Shown: in pieces, positions 40,301-48,469 of the stretch
Position numbering within the stretch: the first letter of the stretch is position 1
Layout: each line of letters starts with the position of its first letter
DNA from: Candidatus Melainabacteria bacterium
GTDB taxonomy: Bacteria > Cyanobacteriota > Vampirovibrionia > LMEP-6097
NCBI GenBank assembly: GCA_005110385.1
Contig: DUDT01000004.1
Span: forward strand, 1-64,000
Length of the DNA: 64,000 nt
Reading direction: 5' to 3'
Program-made: the position numbers and the translations under genes
The notes under the pieces: generated by a model
What the model was told of the DNA's origin: nothing
The model's input: only the letters and a program-made list of their open reading frames with translations
Databases searched by the model: none

Positions 40301-41878
40301 ATTTTTGAAATTTTAGAGCCTTATCCGATTGTTTTAAAAGTTTCCGTCCCCATGCGGGGTTTTAATGATTTTAATAAAGTGTGATTATTCAGTAGATGGA
40401 TATTATCTTGTTTCCGTCCCCATGCGGGGTTTTAATGATTTTAATGGATAGCTGATCTAGATAAAGTAAATTTTATTTAGTTTCCGTCCCCATGCGGGGT
40501 TTTAATGATTTTAATAAGTTGATTCAATAATTAAAGAGACGCCAAAAACCTGTTTCCGTCCCCATGCGGGGTTTTAATGATTTTAATATTGACTTTCATG
40601 TCAATGTGGAAAATCGAAGAGAAGTTTCCGTCCCCATGCGGGGTTTTAATGATTTTAATAGTCCTAATAGGTTTCATAGTAGGCATAGCTCTATGGTTTC
40701 CGTCCCCATGCGGGGTTTTAATGATTTTAATCTGAAATTGAGCTAGAAATTACGATGAAATTAGTGGTTTCCGTCCCCATGCGGGGTTTTAATGATTTTA
40801 ATACAACAAGCTAATCAAAAAATTCAATATCACAGCGTTTCCGTCCCCATGCGGGGTTTTAATGATTTTAATCCTAATCCCCCCCAACATTTGACAGGCT
40901 AATATATTCGTTTCCGTCCCCATGCGGGGTTTTAATGATTTTAATTAGAAACAGCATTGAGGATATGATAAGGAATAAATAGTTTCCGTCCCCATGCGGG
41001 GTTTTAATGATTTTAATCTATAGCATAACTGAAGCAAAAAAGAGATTTAGGGAAGTTTCCGTCCCCATGCGGGGTTTTAATGATTTTAATCTAACAGTTA
41101 TCACGATATACCACTACTTAAAAAGTTTCCGTCCCCATGCGGGGTTTTAATGATTTTAATAGTTTCAGTTTCAAGACTTGTGAAAATAAACACTTGTTTC
41201 CGTCCCCATGCGGGGTTTTAATGATTTTAATTTAATCTAACTTTGCTATATTAATAGTATGAGAAACATGTTTCCGTCCCCATGCGGGGTTTTAATGATT
41301 TTAATTCATAAGAAATTATTAAAGGATGCCTATTTGAATAGGGTTTCCGTCCCCATGCGGGGTTTTAATGATTTTAATTGTTTTCAGTAGAAGAATTAAA
41401 ATCAAAATACGCTCAGTTTCCGTCCCCATGCGGGGTTTTAATGATTTTAATTAAGCCTGTCTAAGGAATTAACAGAAGATAGCTTAGGTTTCCGTCCCCA
41501 TGCGGGGTTTTAATGATTTTAATAAACTAACTATGCTGATACTGCCCTTAATAGCATGTTTCCGTCCCCATGCGGGGTTTTAATGATTTTAATGCTTGAA
41601 GCAATAAGATAATTAATAGAGACAGTTAGTTTCCGTCCCCATGCGGGGTTTTAATGATTTTAATTTCCATTATCCCGTGGAAGGGATAAGTAATGGCAAG
41701 TTTCCGTCCCCATGCGGGGTTTTAATGATTTTAATCCGTATTTAAGGGGGAATTTAATCGGACGCTTTTCTAGGTTTCCGTCCCCATGCGGGGTTTTAAT
41801 GATTTTAATAATGATAAGGCTTGCATAGCAGCTAGCAAAATAGTTTCCGTCCCCATGCGGGGTTTTAATGATTTTAAT
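37321..41878 (-). CRISPR. Type III-A CRISPR array, 64 repeats of 36 nt, 63 spacers
   Basis: Sixty-three identical repeats plus one degenerate copy at 37321 (two changes) were counted; a more decayed repeat end lies at 37264-37284. On the plus strand the repeat reads GTTTCCGTCCCCATGCGGGG followed by TTTTAATGATTTTAAT. On the minus strand it ends ACGGAAAC, the usual form of a 5' crRNA handle, and contains the hairpin CCCC-GCAT-GGGG for Cas6. Decay at the left end, the TATAAT at 41904-41909 on the minus strand and the proximity of cas genes all place the leader at the right end, so transcription is leftward. Spacers are 33-39 nt. Two pairs of spacers are related to each other, and several carry start-codon contexts. 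Confidence 0.98.
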
Positions 41879-42135
41879 AGCAATCTGGAAAAACCATGCC
41901 AAGATTATACTATAAATTAATTTTGCGAGGAAGTGCGATAAATCAGAATAGAAATATTCGATTTTCAGTTTACAATAAGCATCAAAAGCTCTTAAATCAA
42001 GCATCGTGGCACTCACTGATAATCCTAGCATTTGATAAAAAACATTGTTGCCGCGCAATTTTTTTTCATGAATCTTTTTCTGAAATAGCATGAAATGTTT
42101 TCAAAAAGTATATCTAGTAAAGAGTCTATATGTTG
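41879..42135 (-). promoter_or_regulatory. CRISPR leader region
   Basis: About 255 AT-rich nucleotides without a credible gene separate the newest repeat (41843-41878) from the hairpin upstream of csm6. It contains the array promoter and presumably the signals for polarised spacer integration. A minus-strand frame of 143 codons through it continues into the repeats and is not a gene. Confidence 0.6.
41904..41932 (-). promoter_or_regulatory. Promoter of the CRISPR array
   Basis: A perfect TATAAT (41909-41904 on the minus strand), preceded by TAG, sits about 26 nt before the first repeat. A weak -35 hexamer TTCCTC (41932-41927) is 17 nt upstream. Transcription would begin a few nucleotides before the leader-proximal repeat. 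Confidence 0.55.
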
Positions 42136-42178
42136 AAAAGCACAAAGTCTATCATTCTTTGATAGACTTTGTGCTTTT
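42136..42178. promoter_or_regulatory. 19-bp inverted repeat overlapping the csm6 promoter (candidate WYL-regulator operator)
   Basis: AAAAGCACAAAGTCTATCA and its exact reverse complement flank a TTCTT loop. The inner 19 nt (42148-42166) match 18 of 19 positions of 52321-52339, upstream of cas10. TATAAT of csm6 begins 20 nt after the shared core, so the repeat covers the -35 region. It could also form an RNA hairpin. Confidence 0.65.
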
Positions 42179-42186
42179 TGCCCGTT

Positions 42187-42192
42187 TATAAT
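42187..42192 (+). promoter_or_regulatory. -10 box of the csm6 operon, giving a (nearly) leaderless mRNA
   Basis: TATAAT ends only 8 nt before the csm6 ATG (42201), so the transcription start should fall on or next to the start codon. TAGACT, 18 nt upstream and inside the inverted repeat, is a possible -35. Confidence 0.5.
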
Positions 42193-42200
42193 CTTATCTT

Positions 42201-43697
42201 ATGAATCTAAGCTCCACTGTCTTAATCACCTGCATTGGAAAAAGCGATCCTTACACAAATAGTAGGGAAACTTGTAAAACAGGTCCCACTCTAAGTTTAG
42301 TACTTAAATTCTTACCAACACATTTTATTTTCTTCGTTAGTAAAGATATAGAAAAAGAAAACCGCCTTCAGATTATTCAAAAATCAATCAGTGAATTTTA
42401 TCTAATTAAACAACTCCAAGAACCAATTTATGAAATTATTCAAATTTTGGACGATAGTGAAACATTTGAATATCAAGAAACTCTTAAAAAAGTTACTAAT
42501 GAGTTAAGAATAAGACTTTCAAAGTTTGATAAAGACAACAGTAAGTTTATTTTTTCTAAAACTTCAGGAACTCCTCAGTATAAGAGTGCTTTAGAAATTT
42601 TTCCTAATTTATATATGGAAGAATATCATTTTGAGATTATTACTAAAAGTGATTTTGGAAAAGGCTTATCAGAATTAGAGCTAGATAAATTCTCTACTTA
42701 TGAAATTTTTAATGATATAGCAGATGAGACCTATACGATTAAAGATAGCCTTAGTAAGACTATTATTAGGAATAATGAGTTTAATTCGCAATCCATCTTT
42801 AGTAAACTACAAATTTTAAAAGAACTTATAAAAGAGTCTGAATATAATGCAGCTATAAGTATTTTGGAAAAAGTATTTCCATATGTTACTCAAGGACGCG
42901 ATGCTGAACCAGAGAAAAACTGGTTAAATGGGATTTATGATAAAGATACTATAGGTCAAGTATATAAAGCTCTTAAACTTGCTAGGGCTCTACTTGCTTT
43001 TGAATTGAGTTCAGGGAAAAATGTACGCGAAGATGCAGAAAGGTTTATTCCAAGTGTAAAAAATTTCTTTGATAGATATCGTGGAAATACTTCTAAGGCT
43101 AAAGTCGAATTAGCTTATTTGAATTTTGAAATTTTCAGAAAAAAATCTTTACATAAAGAAATGCTTTTAAGTTTTAGTATTCTGCTTGAAAGGCTGAGAA
43201 AGGAAAATGTTAAGCAGCAGATTCTAGGAATGAATATATTTGAACTTAATGATCAGGAACATATAATTGAAGGCAGCGTTAGTGCAGAATTTCATGAATA
43301 TTTTTATGATTTTATTAAAAGGGGTGAATGCATTGAGCTACCTAAATCATCAGTCTCTAAATTAAACTCTGATCAGGCAATAGAATCATTAACCATGCCA
43401 GTCTTGGAAGCCGCAGCATATTTTCTATATGAAATTAAAGAAATTAAAATAGATACTTATCAATTCTACAGAGAATTACAGATAGATAAATCTAAACTGT
43501 CTAATTATAAATCGTTGATGCAGCTTAGAAATACCTTAGCTCATGATTTTTCTATGATTAATAAAGATAACTTGATAGTTTTAGCAAACTTGCAAGAGCT
43601 TGTAAAAAAAACATATCCAGCGATATGTGTAAATGAGCCAGTCTATGAGTCCTTAAATAAATTTGTTTTCAATAAACTTTTTTCATTATTAAATTAA
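42201..43697 (+). CDS. csm6: Csm6-type CARF-HEPN ribonuclease
   Basis: The N-terminal ~180 residues form a CARF domain. It starts VLITCIGKSDPYTNSRETCK and contains the ligand-site segment SKTSGTPQYKSAL (near residue 120), as in Csm6 proteins that bind cyclic oligoadenylate made by Cas10. The C-terminal HEPN domain has the R-x4-H ribonuclease motif RNTLAH (R443-H448). Length 498 aa with one CARF and one HEPN domain is typical for Csm6, which works as a dimer. When activated it degrades RNA non-specifically. It is the first gene of a rightward unit with the phosphatase, cas1 and cas2, instead of lying in the csm operon. The mRNA appears nearly leaderless, and the promoter overlaps the shared inverted repeat. 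Confidence 0.9.
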   Translation: MNLSSTVLITCIGKSDPYTNSRETCKTGPTLSLVLKFLPTHFIFFVSKDIEKENRLQIIQKSISEFYLIKQLQEPIYEIIQILDDSETFEYQETLKKVTNELRIRLSKFDKDNSKFIFSKTSGTPQYKSALEIFPNLYMEEYHFEIITKSDFGKGLSELELDKFSTYEIFNDIADETYTIKDSLSKTIIRNNEFNSQSIFSKLQILKELIKESEYNAAISILEKVFPYVTQGRDAEPEKNWLNGIYDKDTIGQVYKALKLARALLAFELSSGKNVREDAERFIPSVKNFFDRYRGNTSKAKVELAYLNFEIFRKKSLHKEMLLSFSILLERLRKENVKQQILGMNIFELNDQEHIIEGSVSAEFHEYFYDFIKRGECIELPKSSVSKLNSDQAIESLTMPVLEAAAYFLYEIKEIKIDTYQFYRELQIDKSKLSNYKSLMQLRNTLAHDFSMINKDNLIVLANLQELVKKTYPAICVNEPVYESLNKFVFNKLFSLLN

Positions 43698-43711
43698 CCT
43701 AGGAAATATTT

Positions 43712-44143
43712 ATGAAGCCATTCTGCATATTAATTGATATAGACGGCACTCTTGCACTGAAAGGTAAAAGAGATCCTTATGATTTCAGTAAAGTTTCAGA
43801 AGATTTACTAAACCTGATTGTGCATGATGTTATCTCTGCATACCTAAGTTTAAATCCTGATATAGAACCTATTTTCATAAGTGGCCGCAGCGATATTTGC
43901 ATAGAAGATACTCTTGAATGGCTTTTTGATAAATGCCTTTTTTTAAAAGATAGTAATTTCCAGTTATTCATGCGTAATAATGAAGATTATCGTAATGATT
44001 TTATGGTTAAAGAAGAAATATATCTTGAAAAAATAGCTCCGTATTATTTAGTTAAATTGATTTTTGACGATAGAGACTCTGTTGTCAAAATGTGGAGAAG
44101 CCATGGGCTTACCTGTTTTCAAGTAGCAGATGGAGATTTTTAG
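43712..44143 (+). CDS. Stand-alone polynucleotide 3'-phosphatase (T4 Pnk phosphatase-domain type, HAD fold)
   Basis: The 143-aa product aligns by eye with the C-terminal phosphatase half of T4 polynucleotide kinase. ILIDIDGTLAL gives catalytic D9 and D11, FISGR the second motif, MRNNEDYRNDFMVKEEIY the substrate segment, and FDDRDSVVKMWRSHGLTCFQ ending VADGDF the last motif and family C-terminus. T4 Pnk removes 3'-phosphate and 2',3'-cyclic phosphate from RNA and DNA ends. The P-loop kinase domain is absent. The gene lies 15 nt after csm6, with an AGGA ribosome binding site, and 37 nt before cas1, so it is embedded in the CRISPR operon. HEPN ribonucleases leave 2',3'-cyclic phosphate ends, so it may process products of Csm6 or Cas6, or prepare ends for spacer integration; this is inference. 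Confidence 0.88.
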   Translation: MKPFCILIDIDGTLALKGKRDPYDFSKVSEDLLNLIVHDVISAYLSLNPDIEPIFISGRSDICIEDTLEWLFDKCLFLKDSNFQLFMRNNEDYRNDFMVKEEIYLEKIAPYYLVKLIFDDRDSVVKMWRSHGLTCFQVADGDF

Positions 44144-44179
44144 ATTGAAGAATAAAGTTTAATCTAACTTTGAGCTTTT

Positions 44180-45196
44180 ATGACAAGTATTTATGTAACT
44201 GAGCCTGGTGCGCTTCTTAGTAAATCTGGTAATAAACTTATTATTAGTAAAAGTAAAGAAGCACCTATAAAAGATTTTCCTCTAGAAAAAGTAGATTCTA
44301 TCGTGATGATAAATTCTGCCAATATTTCAAGCCAGCTAGCTGTTGAGCTTTTAGAAAGAGATATAACTTTAACTTGGATTTCTAATAAAGGGAAATTCTA
44401 TGGTCGCTTAGAACCAACTCGGGCAGTAAATATTGAAAGGCAGATTACACAGTTCTATCTCGCTGATGATAAAGAGTTTTCCTTTGAGATTTCTAAAAAA
44501 TGGATTTATGCTAAGATCCGTAATTCGCGTGTAATGCTTTCTAGATGGGCAAGGGAAAGGAAAATAGATTTAAATTCTGAAGCCGAAGAACTGAAAAATA
44601 TCGCAGATGTAATTAAAAACAATCAAGTCCGTGATTCTGAATCACTTATGGGATATGAAGGTAGAGCCTCTAAAATATACTTTGATGGGCTTAAGCAAAT
44701 AGTTCCAGAAGAATTTAGCTTCACGCATCGTAATAAGCAACCTCCTAAAGATCCTTTTAACTCATTACTGAGCTTTGCTTATACACTTTTAATGTATGAG
44801 ATTTACACAGCAGTTTCACTTAAATATTTACATCCATATAGAGGTTTTTTCCATAAGCCGAGGCGTGGGCATCCAGCTTTAGTAAGTGATCTAATGGAGG
44901 AATGGCGTGCACTCCTCTGCGATTCACTTGCAGTATCACTGCTTAGCCATAAAGTAATCAAGATAGATGATTTCCTAGACCCAGACGAAGAAACAGGAGG
45001 AGTATATTTAAGACAGGAAGCTTCTAAAAATTTCATCGAACATTTTGAGCAAAGAATCAGAAAACTTAATTCCTATCTTGATTTCGTAGATTATCCGATG
45101 TCATTTAGAGAATCGATAACTCTTCAAGTCGGTAGTTTTGTAAAGGCTATAGAAAGTGCTGACCCAGAGATATATAGACCTATATTAATTCGCTAG
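44180..45196 (+). CDS. cas1: CRISPR integrase Cas1
   Basis: The 338-aa protein has the Cas1 two-domain fold. An N-terminal beta domain (YVTEPGALLSKSGNKLIISK) precedes a helical catalytic domain with the conserved Glu in MGYEGRASKIYFDGLK and the His/Asp-Glu cluster in FHKPRRGHPALVSDLMEEWR. Cas1 dimers with Cas2 integrate new spacers next to the leader. There is no fused reverse transcriptase, so acquisition should use DNA. It lies 36 nt after the phosphatase gene and directly before cas2, and only ~2.3 kb from the leader end of the array. Confidence 0.97.
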   Translation: MTSIYVTEPGALLSKSGNKLIISKSKEAPIKDFPLEKVDSIVMINSANISSQLAVELLERDITLTWISNKGKFYGRLEPTRAVNIERQITQFYLADDKEFSFEISKKWIYAKIRNSRVMLSRWARERKIDLNSEAEELKNIADVIKNNQVRDSESLMGYEGRASKIYFDGLKQIVPEEFSFTHRNKQPPKDPFNSLLSFAYTLLMYEIYTAVSLKYLHPYRGFFHKPRRGHPALVSDLMEEWRALLCDSLAVSLLSHKVIKIDDFLDPDEETGGVYLRQEASKNFIEHFEQRIRKLNSYLDFVDYPMSFRESITLQVGSFVKAIESADPEIYRPILIR

Positions 45197-45238
45197 TAGA
45201 TGGTGCATGAAGACTTTATTGATCCTGAAAAGAGAAGA

Positions 45239-45517
45239 ATGAAATCATATTTCGTAGTAGTAATTTATGATATTAGTGATAACAAAAAACGTTATCGTTT
45301 GCACAAATGCATGGAAGCTTATGGTGAGTGGGTTCAGCGTAGTGCCTTTGAATGTTATGTCACGAATAATCAGTTAGAGAATATGAAAGCTGAGCTTAAA
45401 GAACTTATAAACCCTGCCGTAGATTTACTCAGAATTTATAAAATTAGTCATAGTCCGCTTGTTTGGACATACGGAAGGATAGGAGCCTTACCTGATGAGG
45501 ATTATGTAATTTTATAA
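45239..45517 (+). CDS. cas2: CRISPR adaptation protein Cas2
   Basis: I start at ATG 45239 (MKSYFVVVIYDISDNKKRYR), which gives the normal Cas2 N-terminus and a 92-aa protein; an upstream ATG at 45200, 3 nt after the cas1 stop, would add 13 residues. The first beta strand with YDIS supplies the conserved Asp. GEWVQRSAFECYVT is the family's second signature. Cas2 is the ferredoxin-fold dimer that bridges two Cas1 dimers. It is the last gene of the rightward unit; cas6 converges from the other side, with 78 nt between the stops. Confidence 0.95.
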   Translation: MKSYFVVVIYDISDNKKRYRLHKCMEAYGEWVQRSAFECYVTNNQLENMKAELKELINPAVDLLRIYKISHSPLVWTYGRIGALPDEDYVIL

Positions 45518-45595
45518 TTCAGTATCAGATTTTTTAAGAAGTGGGTTTTAGAAAGAGTTTAGAAACAATATCACTATAAACATCAAACAAGAAGT

Positions 45596-46354
45596 TTAGT
45601 TACTAATAGTCTCAACCTTACCCATTCCAATAGCAGTCTTAATGCCTATTCCAGAGTAATTAGAAAATTCTAAAAGAAGATTTATTAATTGATTAATCTG
45701 TCTAGTTTTAGCTTTAATCTTAAAATTTACTTGCCCGATAAAGCCGCTAACCTTACCCTTATCTACATTAATAAATTGGCTCTTAAGATTAACAATCGAA
45801 CTCACCAGAAGAGAGCTTGAGATCGTTTCATATAAATCTTTATCAAAGAGCTTTATCTCATCTGAAAAGCTATCCCATTTTTTAAGTAAACTAAAGAGTA
45901 TAAGATCTTCTCTAGGATAGTGTAAATAACGCCCTTCTGTTTTAATAGTAGTAGGAGTGATGAACTTTATACTAACTCTATCGTTCTCTTGAAAATCACT
46001 TGAATAAAATTTTTTAAAAAGCTCTGCATGAGAAGTTTTAGAGCATTCATACTTATCTAGATATTTGATTTTTGTATCAAAAGTTTTTAAATAATGATCT
46101 TTAAAAAGTGATGATAATTTAGAATGAAAAGCATCACTAATATTTTCATTCAAAGCTATTAAATCCCAAATATATTCATTATCTTTAGATAGATATACGG
46201 CACTATGATATGGACGGAGACTATGTTCTCCATCATGTAGCTCATGTGCTAATTCTAAATTTATGGCTTCTAATAAGATAGACTGGAAAATCGCTCCTAG
46301 ATAAGGTGGCAGCTTAATCTCTGATTTAAAGTAAGCTCTATATTTAGTTATCAT
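45596..46354 (-). CDS. cas6: CRISPR RNA endonuclease Cas6
   Basis: This 252-aa protein has the RAMP fold features of Cas6. The N-terminal strand and helix are YRAYFKSEIKLPPYLGAIFQ, and the glycine-rich loop close to the C-terminus is GIGIKTAIGMGKVE. A histidine in the first helix region (HELHDGEHSLRPYH) is the probable general base. Cas6 cuts the repeat below its hairpin (CCCC-GCAT-GGGG on the transcript strand), leaving the eight-nucleotide handle ending GGAAAC. It is the last gene of the csm operon and its start overlaps csm5 by 11 nt. Confidence 0.85.
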   Translation of the reverse strand: MITKYRAYFKSEIKLPPYLGAIFQSILLEAINLELAHELHDGEHSLRPYHSAVYLSKDNEYIWDLIALNENISDAFHSKLSSLFKDHYLKTFDTKIKYLDKYECSKTSHAELFKKFYSSDFQENDRVSIKFITPTTIKTEGRYLHYPREDLILFSLLKKWDSFSDEIKLFDKDLYETISSSLLVSSIVNLKSQFINVDKGKVSGFIGQVNFKIKAKTRQINQLINLLLEFSNYSGIGIKTAIGMGKVETISN

Positions 46355-47489
46355 GAATTGTAACTTTATGTACTCGCATCCACCCTAAAGGATTATCATT
46401 ACTTAGATCTTTCTTCGGAGCACTTGGATACTTATCGCCTACTTTCATTTTTTCATCGCGTAGTAGTTGTTTAGCTTTACCCTGCCATAAAATAGTATCG
46501 TCATCCGCATACTTCTTCCAAGTACCGAGTATGCTATTACTCATTTGCCCAGAGCCAAAACCACATCGAATAAGATGAAATTTTTCATTTGCGGATGAAC
46601 TTTTTTTAATTGCAGAATAAATTTCATAATAAAATTCTTGTAAGTCTGTACGCTGAGACATTTCCAGTAAACGATTAAAATTAGATTTATGAAATGCAAA
46701 AAAAGGATTTAAAACATCTTTTACAAAATCATCAGACACTTTATCTTTTTCAGTATTTTCTTCAGCATGAGTAACTGTTATCACAAATTTAGTCCCAGCT
46801 TTAATACATTCGTATAGCTCAGCGGCTTCTTGACCTTTTTCATCTTTAGCATAAGTAATAGGACAAATAGTCATATCTTTAGGAGAGATACTAATATCAC
46901 TAATACGAACTTTCTGAAATTTTTTAGAAATATCTGAATCTACCTTTGCATAATTTTTAAAAGTGTTTTCTAAGTCATCATAAAAAGCTTTCACTTGAGC
47001 TTTTTGTAAGCCATTTAAGAATTTTTTATCATTTTCTTTTACATGAGGTTTGAATTTTTCTTCTTCTATTTTTTCAATTTCATAGGCTCCCCTCATAGAA
47101 CCCTTTACGGAGGAACCTGGTATATAGTAGTTTGGTGAGCCAGCGAAGCGGTGAATGTTTCTAATAATAGGTTTATTACTCCTATTAACTAATGATTGAA
47201 ATTCTATTTCACTCTGCTCTAAAGCGTTCTGCAACTGTGTTTTGTTAGGCAAGTCATTGAAAGCTTCAGTAAGACTCGCTGAGCTAGAGCCTGTGATTTG
47301 ATTTATAAGTTTTTCGATAATACTCTTATCAGAATTAGCATGTAAAATCTGCCAAAATTCATCATTAGCGTAATAGAGCTTACCAGCTATTACTACATAC
47401 TCCCACCGAGATAAAATTTCTCCCGAGCCGATATGAATTGGCGACAGTGCCTCACAGTGTAATTTGTATTTTTTATGAAATCCCTTCAT
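46344..47489 (-). CDS. csm5: Type III-A effector subunit Csm5
   Basis: The 381-aa RAMP protein begins with the standard Csm5 segment YKLHCEALSPIHIGSGEIL, has NYYIPGSSVKGSMRGAYEIE near residue 125 and the conserved GFGSGQMSNSI-type glycine-rich loop in its last third. Csm5 caps the 3' end of the crRNA in the Csm complex and helps recruit maturation nucleases. It lies 20 nt downstream of csm4 and overlaps cas6. Confidence 0.92.
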   Translation of the reverse strand: MKGFHKKYKLHCEALSPIHIGSGEILSRWEYVVIAGKLYYANDEFWQILHANSDKSIIEKLINQITGSSSASLTEAFNDLPNKTQLQNALEQSEIEFQSLVNRSNKPIIRNIHRFAGSPNYYIPGSSVKGSMRGAYEIEKIEEEKFKPHVKENDKKFLNGLQKAQVKAFYDDLENTFKNYAKVDSDISKKFQKVRISDISISPKDMTICPITYAKDEKGQEAAELYECIKAGTKFVITVTHAEENTEKDKVSDDFVKDVLNPFFAFHKSNFNRLLEMSQRTDLQEFYYEIYSAIKKSSSANEKFHLIRCGFGSGQMSNSILGTWKKYADDDTILWQGKAKQLLRDEKMKVGDKYPSAPKKDLSNDNPLGWMRVHKVTIHDN

Positions 47490-47509
47490 GAAATATTCTA
47501 TAGCTCCAT

Positions 47510-48469
47510 TTAACTAATTTTCAGTCCTAGATTATAGGCTAGTCCATAACGATAACTAGGATGTTCTGGGTTACCAACGTTAATTATGCTTCCTACAGGT
47601 TTAAAATCAAAAGAACTAGAAGCTGCCATCATGTAAGTTTTCAACTTACGTTTATCAGAAGCATTAGCTGCTGAATTATAAACCCAGCCTGCTTTAGATA
47701 TCAGTTTATAAGCAGATCTACGGCTATTCTTAATTAAAGACAGCTCTTCAGCTTTAGGTAGATAGTCAGAGAGTGTAATCCACAGATTCGGATTTTCAGT
47801 CTTAACTAAATTCTCGTATTCTTCTATCCTGACCTCTTCTATTTGCCCATAGCCTGAACTGCGATTAGCCCCTATTCCTTCATCTTTTAAAAAATCACAG
47901 ACTGCTTTAATTTTCTCTAAAAGCTTATCATCAGCTAGATCTAAGAATCCACTAAGCACTAAAGGTAAAGAAGCATTCTTTTTATTGGTATCAAGCATAG
48001 CTATGTTAGGGCCAAGCATAGATGTAATATAAGGTTTAGGATCACTAGGATCATTTAAATTAACTGCTTGATAGCTGTAGTCTTGTATCGCTGATTCGTA
48101 ATCCTCCTTAATTAAATCTTGTCCTGAAAGCAGCTTATTTAAAGCTTCATACTTAATCCAAGGTTGTCTTTCTTTTTTATCTAAAGTACTTTTAGAGCCA
48201 GCTCGATTTAGTAATGGAGCTGGTATGTAAAATCTCTCTTTAAGCTCAGGGAAAAAACTTGAATGTAGCCACGGAAATCTCCCTTCTAGAAAAGGATTTA
48301 AAACTGAATTTAAATAATCATCTAGACCGTAAACTTCTATCCAAGCTAAAGAAATAGCACTGAAAAACTGATCTGCTCCTAAGTGATCTCGGACATCTTG
48401 ATCATCTAGGCCAGCTTTCCCGAATCTTGGTAAAGTTTTAAATTCTATACTAACCTTGAAAGTTTTCAT
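47510..48469 (-). CDS. csm4: Type III-A effector subunit Csm4
   Basis: This 319-aa RAMP protein has LPRFGKAGLDDQDVRDHLGADQ-type N-terminal sequence, a FYIPAPLLN segment, and near the centre DEGIGANRSSGYGQIE, the glycine-rich RAMP loop of Csm4. Csm4 holds the 5' handle of the crRNA and contacts Cas10. Its start codon overlaps the csm3 stop by 4 nt, so translation is coupled. Length is typical. Confidence 0.9.
   Translation of the reverse strand: MKTFKVSIEFKTLPRFGKAGLDDQDVRDHLGADQFFSAISLAWIEVYGLDDYLNSVLNPFLEGRFPWLHSSFFPELKERFYIPAPLLNRAGSKSTLDKKERQPWIKYEALNKLLSGQDLIKEDYESAIQDYSYQAVNLNDPSDPKPYITSMLGPNIAMLDTNKKNASLPLVLSGFLDLADDKLLEKIKAVCDFLKDEGIGANRSSGYGQIEEVRIEEYENLVKTENPNLWITLSDYLPKAEELSLIKNSRRSAYKLISKAGWVYNSAANASDKRKLKTYMMAASSSFDFKPVGSIINVGNPEHPSYRYGLAYNLGLKIS

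Noticed and set aside
37225-41878. Several open frames of 60-160 codons running through the CRISPR array on both strands (peptide pattern PSPCGVLMILI or KPRMGTET)
   Set aside because: They are translations of the repeat itself; length comes from a repeat without stop codons in some frames.
41660-42091. 143-codon minus-strand frame through the CRISPR leader into the array
   Set aside because: Its last half is repeat sequence and its first half overlaps the array promoter; no homology or ribosome binding site.
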